This document shows positions 26,929 through 34,001 of a stretch of 41,329 bases of DNA, piece after piece. Below the pieces are notes generated by a model. It saw only the letters and a list, made by a program, of their open reading frames with translations. It had not been told where the DNA came from and did no database searches. Location: the NCBI GenBank assembly GCA_910587445.1, contig CAJULE010000012.1:19307-60635 (forward strand), in the 5' to 3' direction. Made by a program: the position numbers and the translations under genes. The DNA comes from an uncultured Christensenellaceae bacterium (GTDB taxonomy: Bacteria; Bacillota; Clostridia; Christensenellales; Pumilibacteraceae). Numbering within the stretch: the first letter of the stretch is position 1; the number at the start of each line of letters is the position of its first letter.

Positions 26929-27318
26929 TTACTTTCTGATATTCGACGCGATTATACCGCTCAAAAAGCCGCTTACGACGCCGACGGCGACATCGTTCAG
27001 AATACCGATGTCAATCGTGAATTTTCCGTTCAGCAGCGAAAAAATCACATAGGCAAGCACCGTATAAAACAGTCCTGCGATAATGCCCTTTACCCAACTT
27101 CCGTGAGGAGTTTTAAAGGCAATGAGACAGGCAACAAGCACGCTTATGCTTTTTATCACTTGGTTTATGATGGGAATAGCCGTCGAAGAAAGGTTGAACA
27201 GCTTGATCACGAGTGCGGCAAGCAGTACGCCGACAAGTGATATGATGATCGCTATTATGACGGCTTTGATCACTTCGAACACGGCACTTTTCTTTTTTAC
27301 TTTTATTTCGTTTTCCAT
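26929..27318 (-). CDS. TIGR04086-type small membrane protein
   Basis: 129 residues with four predicted hydrophobic helices and a short basic N-terminus (KVKKKS). It fits the YrzE/TIGR04086 family, which is frequently found next to yajC and the SCIFF genes in Clostridia; the context here (yajC upstream, scfA downstream) is the same. Function unknown. Its ribosome site GGAGG lies inside the 3' arm of the hairpin at 27322-27362, with the T run filling the spacer before ATG. Its translation should therefore depend on whether that hairpin is open. Confidence 0.8.
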   Translation of the reverse strand: MENEIKVKKKSAVFEVIKAVIIAIIISLVGVLLAALVIKLFNLSSTAIPIINQVIKSISVLVACLIAFKTPHGSWVKGIIAGLFYTVLAYVIFSLLNGKFTIDIGILNDVAVGVVSGFLSGIIASNIRK

Positions 27319-27362
27319 AAAAAAACCTCCGCTTATCTTGCTATATGATATGCGAAGGTTTT
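27319..27362 (-). terminator. Terminator hairpin after yajC that contains the next gene's ribosome site
   Basis: AAAACCTTCGC (27352-27362, minus strand) pairs with GCGGAGGTTTT (27322-27332) through one G-T wobble, followed by a T run ending at the ATG of the TIGR04086 gene. It looks like an intrinsic terminator, but GGAGG of the next gene is in the stem. Confidence 0.7.
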
Positions 27363-27384
27363 CTGCGTTATGATAATATACGAA

Positions 27385-28014
27385 TTACTTTTTCGAAGAC
27401 GCACCCGTCTTTCTCGTCCCGCTCTTTTTGGACGAGTTTGCCGACGGCGTGACTGCCGCTTTTTTCGTCTCTGCAATGGTTTCTTCCGCCTTCGGTTCGC
27501 TCGGCTCGACCGTCGCGATTTTCTCTTCGACCTTTGCCGCAGGCTCCTCGACGGCAGCGCTCGGCTCTTGCTCGGGCACAGTGTTTACCGGAGCAAAGAG
27601 ATCGACGTTTTCGGTTTCGCTCTCCGCGGCGGGCTTGTCCTCCGCCCTCTCTTCGACGGCGCTTACGGGTGCGGTTTCGGTTACAGCCGATTTGACTGCG
27701 GGCGTGAGCACCTGATATACAGCCTGCATATCGAGCACCATCGTCGACTTGTTGTCTCCTACGCCCGTCTCTATGACTATCTCCTTGTCAACGGGAGATT
27801 TCTCGCGAATGGCAATTATAGTACCGACTATACCCCCGACCGTCTTTATCTCGGCGCCGACGACGACGCCCTCCTGCAATTTTTCCACTTGCTTCTGACG
27901 ACGTTTGTTGGTAAACATCGGAAAAACAATGAGGAACAGCAACACGACAACGACGAGCACTATCATGAATATGGTGTCGCCTGTGATTGCCGATAAGAAA
28001 TTTGTAAAATTCAT
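27385..28014 (-). CDS. yajC: YajC preprotein translocase-associated protein with long C-terminal tail
   Basis: 209 residues; standard YajC is about 85-110. The first ~95 residues hold the family core: one membrane helix (IFMIVLVVVVLLFLIVFPMF), the basic NKRRQKQVEKL, then VVVGAEIKTVGGIVGTI and the DNKSTMVLD beta region. The remaining ~110 residues are low complexity, rich in Ala, Glu, Val and Pro, and end in a Lys/Ser-rich basic stretch. YajC associates with SecDF in other bacteria; secDF lie two transcription units away. ATG at 28012-28014 with GGAG upstream. Confidence 0.9.
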   Translation of the reverse strand: MNFTNFLSAITGDTIFMIVLVVVVLLFLIVFPMFTNKRRQKQVEKLQEGVVVGAEIKTVGGIVGTIIAIREKSPVDKEIVIETGVGDNKSTMVLDMQAVYQVLTPAVKSAVTETAPVSAVEERAEDKPAAESETENVDLFAPVNTVPEQEPSAAVEEPAAKVEEKIATVEPSEPKAEETIAETKKAAVTPSANSSKKSGTRKTGASSKK

Positions 28015-28045
28015 TATTTATTCTCCGTTTGATTTGATTGCCTTT

Positions 28046-28074
28046 ATTCTAACATAATCGTCGGGTTTTAGCAA
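28046..28074 (-). promoter_or_regulatory. Promoter of yajC
   Basis: -35 TTGCTA (28069-28074), a 17-base spacer, and -10 TAGAAT (28046-28051) preceded by TGT, an extended -10, on the minus strand. Confidence 0.65.
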
Positions 28075-28103
28075 GCAAATACAACCGAAAAGATTTTTTT
28101 TCA

Positions 28104-28859
28104 TCAACTTGTCACAGTGCTTTTGGATTCGTTTTTGATTTTGGCGTCAAAAACCTCCACCAAACGACAATAGAGCTTACTGTCGGGAAGCTCACCGCAA
28201 ATTTCAAGCTCTATCGGCGCGAGGTCTATGAGATAAAGCATTAGATTTTCTCCGCCTTTGGTCGTGAGTTTGAATTCGGAATTGTTGTGCACGCCTTTAA
28301 GCAAAAACTCGTCGCCCGTACGGAAAAGCTCGAGCTTCATTATCTTGGGATTTATCGCGCTTACGAGAAAGCGCAAAAGCTCGTTTAAAGTCATCTCGTC
28401 ATACAAAAACGAAGCGTTGCCCGTAATAAGCAGGCATATTTCGTCCCACCTCGACTTGAGCTCCTCGAGTCTGAAATCGTATATGCCGTCGAGGCTCACG
28501 GACGGCGATATGCTAACGACGCCGGCGAGAAGCTCGCGTTCGCATTCTCTGTCGAACGCCACAAGCGTGTGCAACAACAATCTGTAAGTCGATTTGTTGA
28601 TTTTGAGATGAGCGAGCTTTCCGTCTATATAACACATCTTGCCTATAGTCTCCAAAAGCTCGACTATGCCGTCCGTCACCGTCTCGTCGAGAAGTTCCCG
28701 ACCCGGCGTTTCGCAAGCCAGCGCCAGATTCACTTGCCCGTCCATTTCGGCAACGACGGCAATGCCTCCCGCCGCGCGCACGCGCCCGCATATGAGCTTG
28801 TTAAGCGCATATATCCAAAATGCTCTTTCTTGGTTGACTTTAATGTTTATTTGATACAT
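28104..28859 (-). CDS. YtxC-like putative sporulation protein
   Basis: 251 residues, no signal peptide or clear membrane segment. The middle and C-terminal part resemble the YtxC family (PF08812): a DFR-L-E segment in SLDGIYDFRLEELKSRW corresponds to its GFxxFRL motif, and LNELLRFLVSAINPKIMKLELF corresponds to its EFIxLLxYFVxxQxPKI motif. This is my recognition from pattern, not a search result. YtxC is a sporulation-associated protein of unknown mechanism. The gene is monocistronic, with GGGGAT upstream of the ATG. It is the last host gene before the sequence changes character. Confidence 0.6.
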   Translation of the reverse strand: MYQINIKVNQERAFWIYALNKLICGRVRAAGGIAVVAEMDGQVNLALACETPGRELLDETVTDGIVELLETIGKMCYIDGKLAHLKINKSTYRLLLHTLVAFDRECERELLAGVVSISPSVSLDGIYDFRLEELKSRWDEICLLITGNASFLYDEMTLNELLRFLVSAINPKIMKLELFRTGDEFLLKGVHNNSEFKLTTKGGENLMLYLIDLAPIELEICGELPDSKLYCRLVEVFDAKIKNESKSTVTS

Positions 28860-29032
28860 GGCAATCCCCGTTATATATTTTATGTCTTAGCTTCGTTTTT
28901 TACACCGAAGCTTTGCGACTGACGATAACGTACCTATTTATGTTATGAGATTGTCGCCGTTATAATGCTTGTTCGCAATAATAATTTTCGGCTTAGGCTC
29001 GTACGAATTTCGACGTGCCGCCGCTTATGCGC

Positions 29033-29063
29033 AAAAAGAAAAAGAACGCTTACGCGCTCCTTT
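29033..29063 (-). terminator. Terminator of the element's minus-strand operon
   Basis: On the minus strand AAAGGAGCGC pairs with GCGTTCTTT around a GTAA tetraloop (GNRA type), followed by TTTTTCTTTTTG. It is about 100 bases past the last gene of the operon (29160). Confidence 0.8.
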
Positions 29064-29118
29064 ATCTGCCGCTTTCGGCGAATGTGAAAGATGAGAGATT
29101 TTGATACAAAAATTACTG

Positions 29119-29148
29119 ACCGTTCAAAATCGTCCATCACCGTTCAAA
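29119..29148. repeat. Two 10-base direct repeats, period 20
   Basis: ACCGTTCAAA occurs at 29119-29128 and 29139-29148. The 20-base spacing places both on one face of the helix, as for a protein-binding or attachment-site arm. They lie between the operon's last gene and its terminator, near the inferred element border. Confidence 0.55.
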
Positions 29149-29159
29149 TACATTTCGTC

Positions 29160-29462
29160 TCAATTCTCTTCGTCCCAAAGGTCCCGAAAAGTTAAGACAT
29201 ATTCATTTATAACCCGCGGATGTTGCCGCAGAGCAGCACGACAGAGCTTCCGGAAAAGCTCTACCATTTCTTCTTCAAAACAAAAGCCCAATACGCCGTC
29301 TAACAGGCGCACAAGTTCAGATTCGCTCACCTGTTCGCCGTTTGCAAATCTAAGGCACACAGCCCCAATTTCCGGCGCGTAAAGCGAAACCGCCGTGCAA
29401 CCTGTTTCTTTAATATGAAAAGCTAATTCTGAGAGCCGTTCATCAGGCTCTTTTTTCTTCAT
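29160..29462 (-). CDS. Hypothetical protein, last gene of the element's minus operon
   Basis: 100 residues, soluble, with about six Cys, no recognised domain. It begins MKKKEPDERLSELAFHIKETG and ends FRDLWDEEN. The segment FANGEQVSESELVRLLDGVLGF and the acidic run FEEEMVELFRKLC suggest helices. The ATG at 29460-29462 lies inside the end of the phosphatase gene (20-base overlap); a TTG 12 bases earlier is less likely. Function unknown; coupling suggests it works with, or is co-regulated with, the phosphatase. Confidence 0.65.
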   Translation of the reverse strand: MKKKEPDERLSELAFHIKETGCTAVSLYAPEIGAVCLRFANGEQVSESELVRLLDGVLGFCFEEEMVELFRKLCRAALRQHPRVINEYVLTFRDLWDEEN

Positions 29463-30267
29463 CTTCAATAACAATGCAGTTCACAACCTTGCTCAAAGCT
29501 GTACAAGCGTCTATGGCAATAACGCCTTCCCCGTAGTACGGAGTGAAATCTTCAAAGACCTTCTGAGGCGAAAGCTCTCCGTCTTTGAGGGGCTTTATTT
29601 CTTTTTTCTCTAAATAAGTATGCCCGAATGAGCAGTGCCAGTGTCCGCAGACAATTGTTTTCCCAGGTTCAATACAACCCTGAAAAGCAGCCAGCATTCC
29701 ATTATACCAGCGTGCAAGCATCCAGTCGCTCTTGGGCATTTCTCTCCAATTTTCCAGATAGTTAAACCAGTCGGCTTCACCGCCATACCCGCTGGCGTGA
29801 CACGGAATCCACCCGTGGACGAATATAAAATGCTCGATTTCAAAATAATCCTTCATTGCAGGGATTATCTTCTGCAGGAAAGGTGTTTTTCTCATCCGGT
29901 CTGCAATCACTCCGGGCTGCTGCTTAATTCTACCGAGACTACATTCAGTCAAGTCCATAAGGGTTCTAACTGTCCGGTTCCGATAATGATGCGTATGTTC
30001 AATGCCCATCTCAACAAACTCATCCAGCCGGTTTACCAGGTCAAGCATCAGGTCTTCGTGATTTCCACGGATTAAAATTATTTCGTCTTTTTCAAGCAAA
30101 TCAACTACGAATTTTTCCATCTCTTTTGCTTGCGACCCCCTGTCAAAAAGGTCCCCACAAATCACGAGTTTGTGCGGTTCCTTATCTTCAAAATATCCCT
30201 TTTCATTTAGTGCCTTAATCATCAAGTCATAGAATCCATGGACATCGGCAACCACATAATATTTCAT
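29443..30267 (-). CDS. PPP-type serine/threonine protein phosphatase-like metallophosphoesterase
   Basis: 274 residues with all the metal-binding blocks of the PPP/calcineurin superfamily: ADVHG (D8, H10), GDLFDRG (about 38-44), GNHE (69-72), FVHGW and CGHWH. GDLFDRG and GNHE are the PPP forms, so it may remove phosphate from proteins, but bis-nucleotide or RNA-cap substrates are equally possible for bacterial members. Size and YGGEADWFNYLENW resemble phosphatases common in phages and integrative elements. GAAGGAAAAAAG precedes the ATG. It overlaps the small gene upstream by 41 bases. Confidence 0.88.
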   Translation of the reverse strand: MKYYVVADVHGFYDLMIKALNEKGYFEDKEPHKLVICGDLFDRGSQAKEMEKFVVDLLEKDEIILIRGNHEDLMLDLVNRLDEFVEMGIEHTHHYRNRTVRTLMDLTECSLGRIKQQPGVIADRMRKTPFLQKIIPAMKDYFEIEHFIFVHGWIPCHASGYGGEADWFNYLENWREMPKSDWMLARWYNGMLAAFQGCIEPGKTIVCGHWHCSFGHTYLEKKEIKPLKDGELSPQKVFEDFTPYYGEGVIAIDACTALSKVVNCIVIEDEEKRA

Positions 30268-30442
30268 TCTTTTTTCCTTCAGTCTGCTTTCTTAACTGCA
30301 CGATTTCTTCAATGGCTTTTTGAATTATAACCACCGATTTTGGTTTCCCGTCTATCCGGTCAACTGTCCCCCAATTAGCCCGAAGTGCAAGTTTATTCAA
30401 CTCGTCAATTATGTCCCTTTTTTCGGGTTCAAAAGTAGTCAT
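30227..30442 (-). CDS. Small hypothetical protein
   Basis: 71 residues, MTTFEPEKRDIIDELNKLAL..., charged and probably helical, with a Cys-rich end (CGCRCPW). No family recognised. It starts with the 4-base ATGA overlap to the preceding gene and has GAAGGA upstream. It ends 41 bases inside the phosphatase gene, so the last ~13 codons are dual coding. The tight junctions support a real gene. Confidence 0.6.
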   Translation of the reverse strand: MTTFEPEKRDIIDELNKLALRANWGTVDRIDGKPKSVVIIQKAIEEIVQLRKQTEGKKNEILCGCRCPWIL

Positions 30443-30909
30443 TTTTTCCTTCTTTTATTTTTCAATTCCTCAAAGTTTACAGAAGGCATCTCCCTGGCGC
30501 ACTCGGTGCAAAACGGCGCGATGTAACCTACGGAAGTTTTAGTTGCCTTTGCCCCGCACTTTATGCAGGTTCGTTGGGAAAGCTCCCAATATTTAGATTG
30601 CCAAGCAAGGTACTCTTTTTTTGCTTTGACCGGGACTCCGTTTTCGTACCACCGAAGAGTTCCGTACTTTTCCTTTATGTCGGTTATTCGATAGTCAGTC
30701 AAAGCACCCGCCTTTTCCAAGAATTCTTTTAACTCTCTGCACATCTGCAACCCAAAAGCAGTACGCCAACCATCGGGCATATTGTCCAGCTCTGTGTACG
30801 AGAAGTCGAAATCATCAGGCACTTTGTCTGTCCACCGGTTTCTGGGCAGCAGAAAAGGAAACTCTTCAATGAGCGTTTTGTTTTCTTCGATTGCCTCTTT
30901 ACCCCTCAT
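30439..30909 (-). CDS. Hypothetical protein with CxxC...CxxC zinc knuckle
   Basis: 156 residues. The first ~110 have conserved-looking aromatic blocks (FPFLLPRNRW, DFDFSYTELDNMPDGWR, IKEKYGTLRWYENG) that I associate with a hypothetical family common in Firmicutes phages and elements. The C-terminus has CIKCGAKATKTSVGYIAPFC-TEC, two CxxC pairs that should bind zinc, then a Lys/Arg tail. DNA or RNA binding is possible but not shown. It overlaps its upstream neighbour by 11 bases and its downstream one by 4. Confidence 0.75.
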   Translation of the reverse strand: MRGKEAIEENKTLIEEFPFLLPRNRWTDKVPDDFDFSYTELDNMPDGWRTAFGLQMCRELKEFLEKAGALTDYRITDIKEKYGTLRWYENGVPVKAKKEYLAWQSKYWELSQRTCIKCGAKATKTSVGYIAPFCTECAREMPSVNFEELKNKRRKK

Positions 30910-32053
30910 TTTTCTTTAACCTTTCTTTCCTTGCTTCTTCTTCGCTGAAGTCCTCCTGCTGCACCCCCACAAGCGAGTCAGAAATTAACCGCGGCGTAGT
31001 CGGAATAGCTCCAAAAATATACTTCACCACTGTCTCCATTGAGAGAATTAAATTCCACATCTCGGAAACCGCCTCCTTTGCAGAGTCATAGGTTTTTACC
31101 CTAATAAACGCTCTGGTCTTAAAGCCCGTCCCTTCTGAGTTCGTTTTTTCAACAATAAGATTTGTGTTCAAATCAGATGATTCTGCCCAGACTTGACAGC
31201 CTTTCTTGCGATACTTAAACCGAATAATTTCACCCGAAGCACATAACTCAAATTTGTCTCCGTCTCGCAACAGGATTTGTGAAAGCAAAGCAGAATAAAA
31301 GTTCAATTCGTATGGCTCACCCTGGGAATTGATACATTTTAATTCAAAGCCTTCCATGTAGTCAAATGACTTTTTTATGTACCGAATTTCTCGAATGGTT
31401 TCATTCATCAGCTTGCCATTATTATTTGGTAAACTTTCTATAAATTTCTTTATCTCTTCTTCGCTGCCATACAACGTTTCTTTCCCCTCATTTTCCGGGC
31501 AGGGATTTATGGAAACTGCAACATATCTCGGTGGCAATCCGTTTTTAAAGGGTTCTTGCTTCCACTTATCTAAATCAAAGTGCCACTGTTCCTCACTATA
31601 CTCATCAGGATGAGCCTTCCGAAGCCACTCAATTTTCTTTTTAAGTTGACATATTATGGGGGTAATGTCGTAATTCGAGTAAATTTGTGCGCCCTTTAGA
31701 ACATCCAAAATTTCCAAACCCCAAACCCAGGTCGTATGGTCCCAGTCATCTCCCAGTTCACACTCAGTTTTATCATACGAAACCATCAACCGGTCATCTT
31801 TCAAGAAGTGATTTGTGTGCCAGTTGGGTTTGTATTTCAAAGCCTTTATGCCCTTGGTTGAAATATACCCAAATCGTTTATAATATCGCCCATATACAAA
31901 CCACTCCGGAAGTTCCGAAGCGTAGAGTTTCGTTCTTCCATAAGAAGCGGAAAACAGTGTTCCATCGTCCGTTCCTACATACCGATAGTTCCCATCGCTG
32001 CACCGCTTAAAATCGTGAATAAAATATAAATGTCCTTTAACTCTCTTTTTCAT
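30899..32053 (-). CDS. Hypothetical protein, 384 residues
   Basis: No family recognised. It begins MKKRVKGHLYFIHDFKRCSDGNYRYVGTDDG, a beta-rich start that reads as if it described a displayed or reporter-like fold. A helical middle (QLKKKIEWLRKAHPDEYSEEQW) and another beta-rich part (FKYRKKGCQVWAESSDLN) follow, with a charged C-terminus (EEEARKERLKKNEG). No signal peptide, membrane segment or catalytic motif is evident. The ATG overlaps the stop of the gene before it (TATGA). It is the largest gene of the operon. Confidence 0.7.
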   Translation of the reverse strand: MKKRVKGHLYFIHDFKRCSDGNYRYVGTDDGTLFSASYGRTKLYASELPEWFVYGRYYKRFGYISTKGIKALKYKPNWHTNHFLKDDRLMVSYDKTECELGDDWDHTTWVWGLEILDVLKGAQIYSNYDITPIICQLKKKIEWLRKAHPDEYSEEQWHFDLDKWKQEPFKNGLPPRYVAVSINPCPENEGKETLYGSEEEIKKFIESLPNNNGKLMNETIREIRYIKKSFDYMEGFELKCINSQGEPYELNFYSALLSQILLRDGDKFELCASGEIIRFKYRKKGCQVWAESSDLNTNLIVEKTNSEGTGFKTRAFIRVKTYDSAKEAVSEMWNLILSMETVVKYIFGAIPTTPRLISDSLVGVQQEDFSEEEARKERLKKNEG

Positions 32054-32382
32054 AGACCATACTTCTTTTTAAATTCGACAAAGGACTCCTCTGCCGTGAT
32101 AAGGTTTCCGGCTTTCGCCTGTTCCAAACCTTTATTGATTTCTACCTGCATTTCAAGACTCAGTGCCACCGAAGCAATCGTTCTTAAGCTCTCAGACAAA
32201 ACGAGACAAATTCTCTTCAATCCTTCCGGAGAGAGTGTGGACATGAACGCTTCTTGTTCTATTTTAGTTAGGTCCGAAAAGCATCTATTTTGCCATTTCC
32301 CATCTCGACAAACTCGATAAAAAATCCCGTCTAATTCAAGCACTGTCGGATAGTTTTTTGTTTCTTCTTGTTTATCAACCAT
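32050..32382 (-). CDS. Hypothetical protein, 110 residues
   Basis: Starts MVDKQEETKNYPTVLELDGIFYRV, with helices and LSLEMQVEINKGLEQAKAGN towards the end. No family recognised. The ATG at 32380-32382 is chosen over an in-frame start 84 bases upstream because it makes an 8-base overlap with the preceding stop and has AGAGGT upstream. It overlaps the next gene by 4 bases. Confidence 0.65.
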   Translation of the reverse strand: MVDKQEETKNYPTVLELDGIFYRVCRDGKWQNRCFSDLTKIEQEAFMSTLSPEGLKRICLVLSESLRTIASVALSLEMQVEINKGLEQAKAGNLITAEESFVEFKKKYGL

Positions 32383-33004
32383 CACCAAATACCTCTTCAA
32401 AAAATGATGACCAATCACACAAGGACAGCTCGTCAAACCTTGCTCTTGCCACTTGCACATTTTCATAACTCGACTCGATTAAGGCGAGAGTGTTTTCCAT
32501 TGAGCTGTTCTCTATTTTTAATACCCCCGGATGCCCCCAAATCATATCACCCAATGAATACCACTTTTCGGCTTGATTTAGTGTGTCACAATATTCCGGG
32601 TTTTCGATTTTAACGCGATATGCCAAGTAATAAACCTTATTCCTTTTAATCAAGTAGGCTGTTCCGGCTGCACGCGAAAATCGAACTTTATAATAGAACC
32701 CATACGAGTTTTCGTATAGATAATTCACATCGTTTAGTTCAAAAAATTTCTCGCCCAGAACCTGAACCGGAATTGCAAATCGAGTTTTAATGAATCCGGC
32801 ATAATGAGTTATTCTTCGTTCCCCCGCCGCAAAATGCTCAAAGGTGGATTTTAATTCGTCCATCTCTCCATTTGGAATTCCATTCAATAATTGCCGAAAA
32901 TCTTCAACTGTGCCGAAGAAGAGTTTTGTAAACGAAGTGCAGCTTGGCGCTGAATAATCGTCCAGCTCAAACGAATACCAGGGTTCTTTCTTATATCTTT
33001 GCAT
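32375..33004 (-). CDS. Hypothetical protein, 209 residues
   Basis: Starts MQRYKKEPWYSFELDDYSAPS. It is rich in aromatic residues (YLYENSYGFYYKVRF, KVYYLAYRVKI) and probably mixed alpha/beta, with an acidic end. No family recognised. ATG 33002-33004 has AGGTG 6 bases upstream; two earlier starts (33010, 33013) overlap that site. Nine bases separate it from the preceding gene. Confidence 0.65.
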   Translation of the reverse strand: MQRYKKEPWYSFELDDYSAPSCTSFTKLFFGTVEDFRQLLNGIPNGEMDELKSTFEHFAAGERRITHYAGFIKTRFAIPVQVLGEKFFELNDVNYLYENSYGFYYKVRFSRAAGTAYLIKRNKVYYLAYRVKIENPEYCDTLNQAEKWYSLGDMIWGHPGVLKIENSSMENTLALIESSYENVQVARARFDELSLCDWSSFFEEVFGDG

Positions 33005-33013
33005 AACCATCAC

Positions 33014-33313
33014 CTATTCCGAGCAATATTCATAATCGTCAAAAATATCAACGAGCCTGCCTATTTCTTTACCAAGTTCATCGTTCATATGCATTGAAAC
33101 GTGCTTTGATAAATCGAACAGGCAATCAGTGAACCGGGCGTATGCATTAAGCCCCACCTTCGTAAAATATCTATATTCCGGCGATGGCGCATCGAAATCA
33201 CCCCGGCTGCGGTTTCCACCAACATATCCCACAACTTCAGGTTTTTTTAAATAAAGGTTCCCCTTCAAATTAAAGTGCCTTTGCAGAATATCTTCCAATG
33301 TCACATTTTCCAT
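33014..33313 (-). CDS. Hypothetical protein, first gene of the minus operon
   Basis: 99 residues, MENVTLEDILQRHFNLKGNLYLKKPEVVGYVGGNR..., acidic, ending IFDDYEYCSE. No family recognised. AAAGGGA lies upstream of the ATG and an extended -10 promoter 40 bases above it. It leads eight overlapping or nearly overlapping genes (down to 29160). Confidence 0.65.
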   Translation of the reverse strand: MENVTLEDILQRHFNLKGNLYLKKPEVVGYVGGNRSRGDFDAPSPEYRYFTKVGLNAYARFTDCLFDLSKHVSMHMNDELGKEIGRLVDIFDDYEYCSE

Positions 33314-33353
33314 TTCAGCGTTCCCTTTCCAAGACTGCTATAATTCCGGCGAA

Positions 33354-33362
33354 ATTATACCA
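33354..33362 (-). promoter_or_regulatory. Extended -10 promoter of the minus-strand operon
   Basis: TGGTATAAT on the minus strand (TG at -15 plus a perfect TATAAT, 33354-33359). The -35 region is poor, as is usual for extended -10 promoters. Confidence 0.6.
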
Positions 33363-33420
33363 TAATAAAAACGTAAAAAGCCGGCTCAACGGAAAATGTA
33401 ATCGAAAATCGCAAAAATGT

Positions 33421-33465
33421 AAAAAAGCAGCGTTTTAACCGGCAGTCATCTTCATAACTGTCGGT
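33421..33465 (-). terminator. Probable terminator after the minus-strand XRE gene
   Basis: ACCGACAGT (33457-33465, minus strand) pairs with ACTGCCGGT (33438-33446) with one mismatch; a run of six T follows about 11 bases later. It is the only hairpin between the XRE gene and the next operon. Confidence 0.45.
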
Positions 33466-33501
33466 CTATTGCGCACCTCTGTTCGGGATTGTAAAATATA
33501 T

Positions 33502-33864
33502 TTATTGGTTCCTACGCTTTGACAGGAAGTGATATTCACGCATCGTCTTTTTCAACGCCCGCGCGTTTTCAATCAAAACTCTTCGTTCATACGGGGAACA
33601 GTCATTGAGCAATTCTGCATATTCCCCCACATCCACCAACAGGTGGTTATCCAAGCTCTCTGCCAAAAGCATATCAGCAGTAACGCCCAGTGCATTTGCA
33701 AGCAAAATAAGTGTATCGAGGCTTGGACTTTTAATCCCGCTCTCTATGTAGCTGACATAAGGCGGGGACTTTTCAATAAGCTCTGAAAGTTCTGCCTGGG
33801 ACATCCTACGCTTGATGCGAAGGTCTCTCACACGCTTGCCAAGTAAAATGTAATTGAGTGCCAT
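33502..33864 (-). CDS. XRE-family transcriptional regulator (left of divergent pair)
   Basis: 120 residues with an N-terminal Cro/CI helix-turn-helix: LGKRVRDLRIKRRMSQAELSE, then SPPYVSYIESGIKSPSLDTLILLANALGV. A C-terminal helical part of about 50 residues could dimerise. ATG 33862-33864 is preferred to a TTG at 33882 that would fall on the TTGGAGG ribosome site. It is divergent from the XRE gene at 34002 across a shared operator region, so probably one represses the other and itself, as in phage and ICE switches. Confidence 0.88.
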   Translation of the reverse strand: MALNYILLGKRVRDLRIKRRMSQAELSELIEKSPPYVSYIESGIKSPSLDTLILLANALGVTADMLLAESLDNHLLVDVGEYAELLNDCSPYERRVLIENARALKKTMREYHFLSKRRNQ

Positions 33865-33896
33865 CTTTCGTTTTTCCTCCAAAAAAAGTCAACTCA

Positions 33897-33902
33897 ATTA
33901 TA
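33897..33902 (-). promoter_or_regulatory. -10 box of the left XRE gene
   Basis: TATAAT on the minus strand. The region where a -35 would lie is covered by the operator half-sites at 33905-33933, so a bound regulator would block it. Confidence 0.6.
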
Positions 33903-33904
33903 TG

Positions 33905-33988
33905 CCATAGCCAAAAAAATCGCCCATAGCCGATTTATAATTTCGGCTATGGATGATAAAATTAGATAAAAATATAAGCTATAGCCGA
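33905..33988. promoter_or_regulatory. Operator array between the two XRE genes
   Basis: Four copies of a CCATAGCCGA-like half-site: 33905-33912, 33924-33933, 33943-33952 (inverted) and 33979-33988 (CTATAGCCGA). The middle two form a perfect 9-base inverted repeat, CATAGCCGA/TCGGCTATG, with a 9-base spacer. They flank both divergent promoters; a plus-strand candidate is TTTATA-17-TAAAAT ending near 33962. The fourth ends just before the GGAGG of the right gene. Confidence 0.75.
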
Positions 33989-34001
33989 AGGAGGTGCGCC
34001 C

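Larger units (their letters stand above)
28860..29159. other. 300-base gap at the host/mobile-element junction
   Basis: No gene I can support; a 65-codon minus frame at 28943-29140 has no ribosome site and odd composition. The gap holds an AGCTTCG/CGAAGCT hairpin with a T-rich loop (28889-28912), a strong minus-strand terminator (29033-29063) and a pair of 10-base direct repeats (29119-29148). The left border of the element is probably here. Confidence 0.6.

Noticed and set aside
28889..28912. AGCTTCG/CGAAGCT hairpin upstream of the YtxC-like gene
   Set aside because: The T run is in the loop rather than after the stem; possible leader or operator structure, but no evidence for either.
28943..29140. 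65-codon minus-strand frame in the junction gap
   Set aside because: No ribosome site, and the terminator at 29033-29063 lies inside it.
28860..29160. tRNA gene as integration target
   Set aside because: I looked for cloverleaf arms and a TTC-type loop on both strands and saw none; serine recombinases usually do not target tRNA genes.
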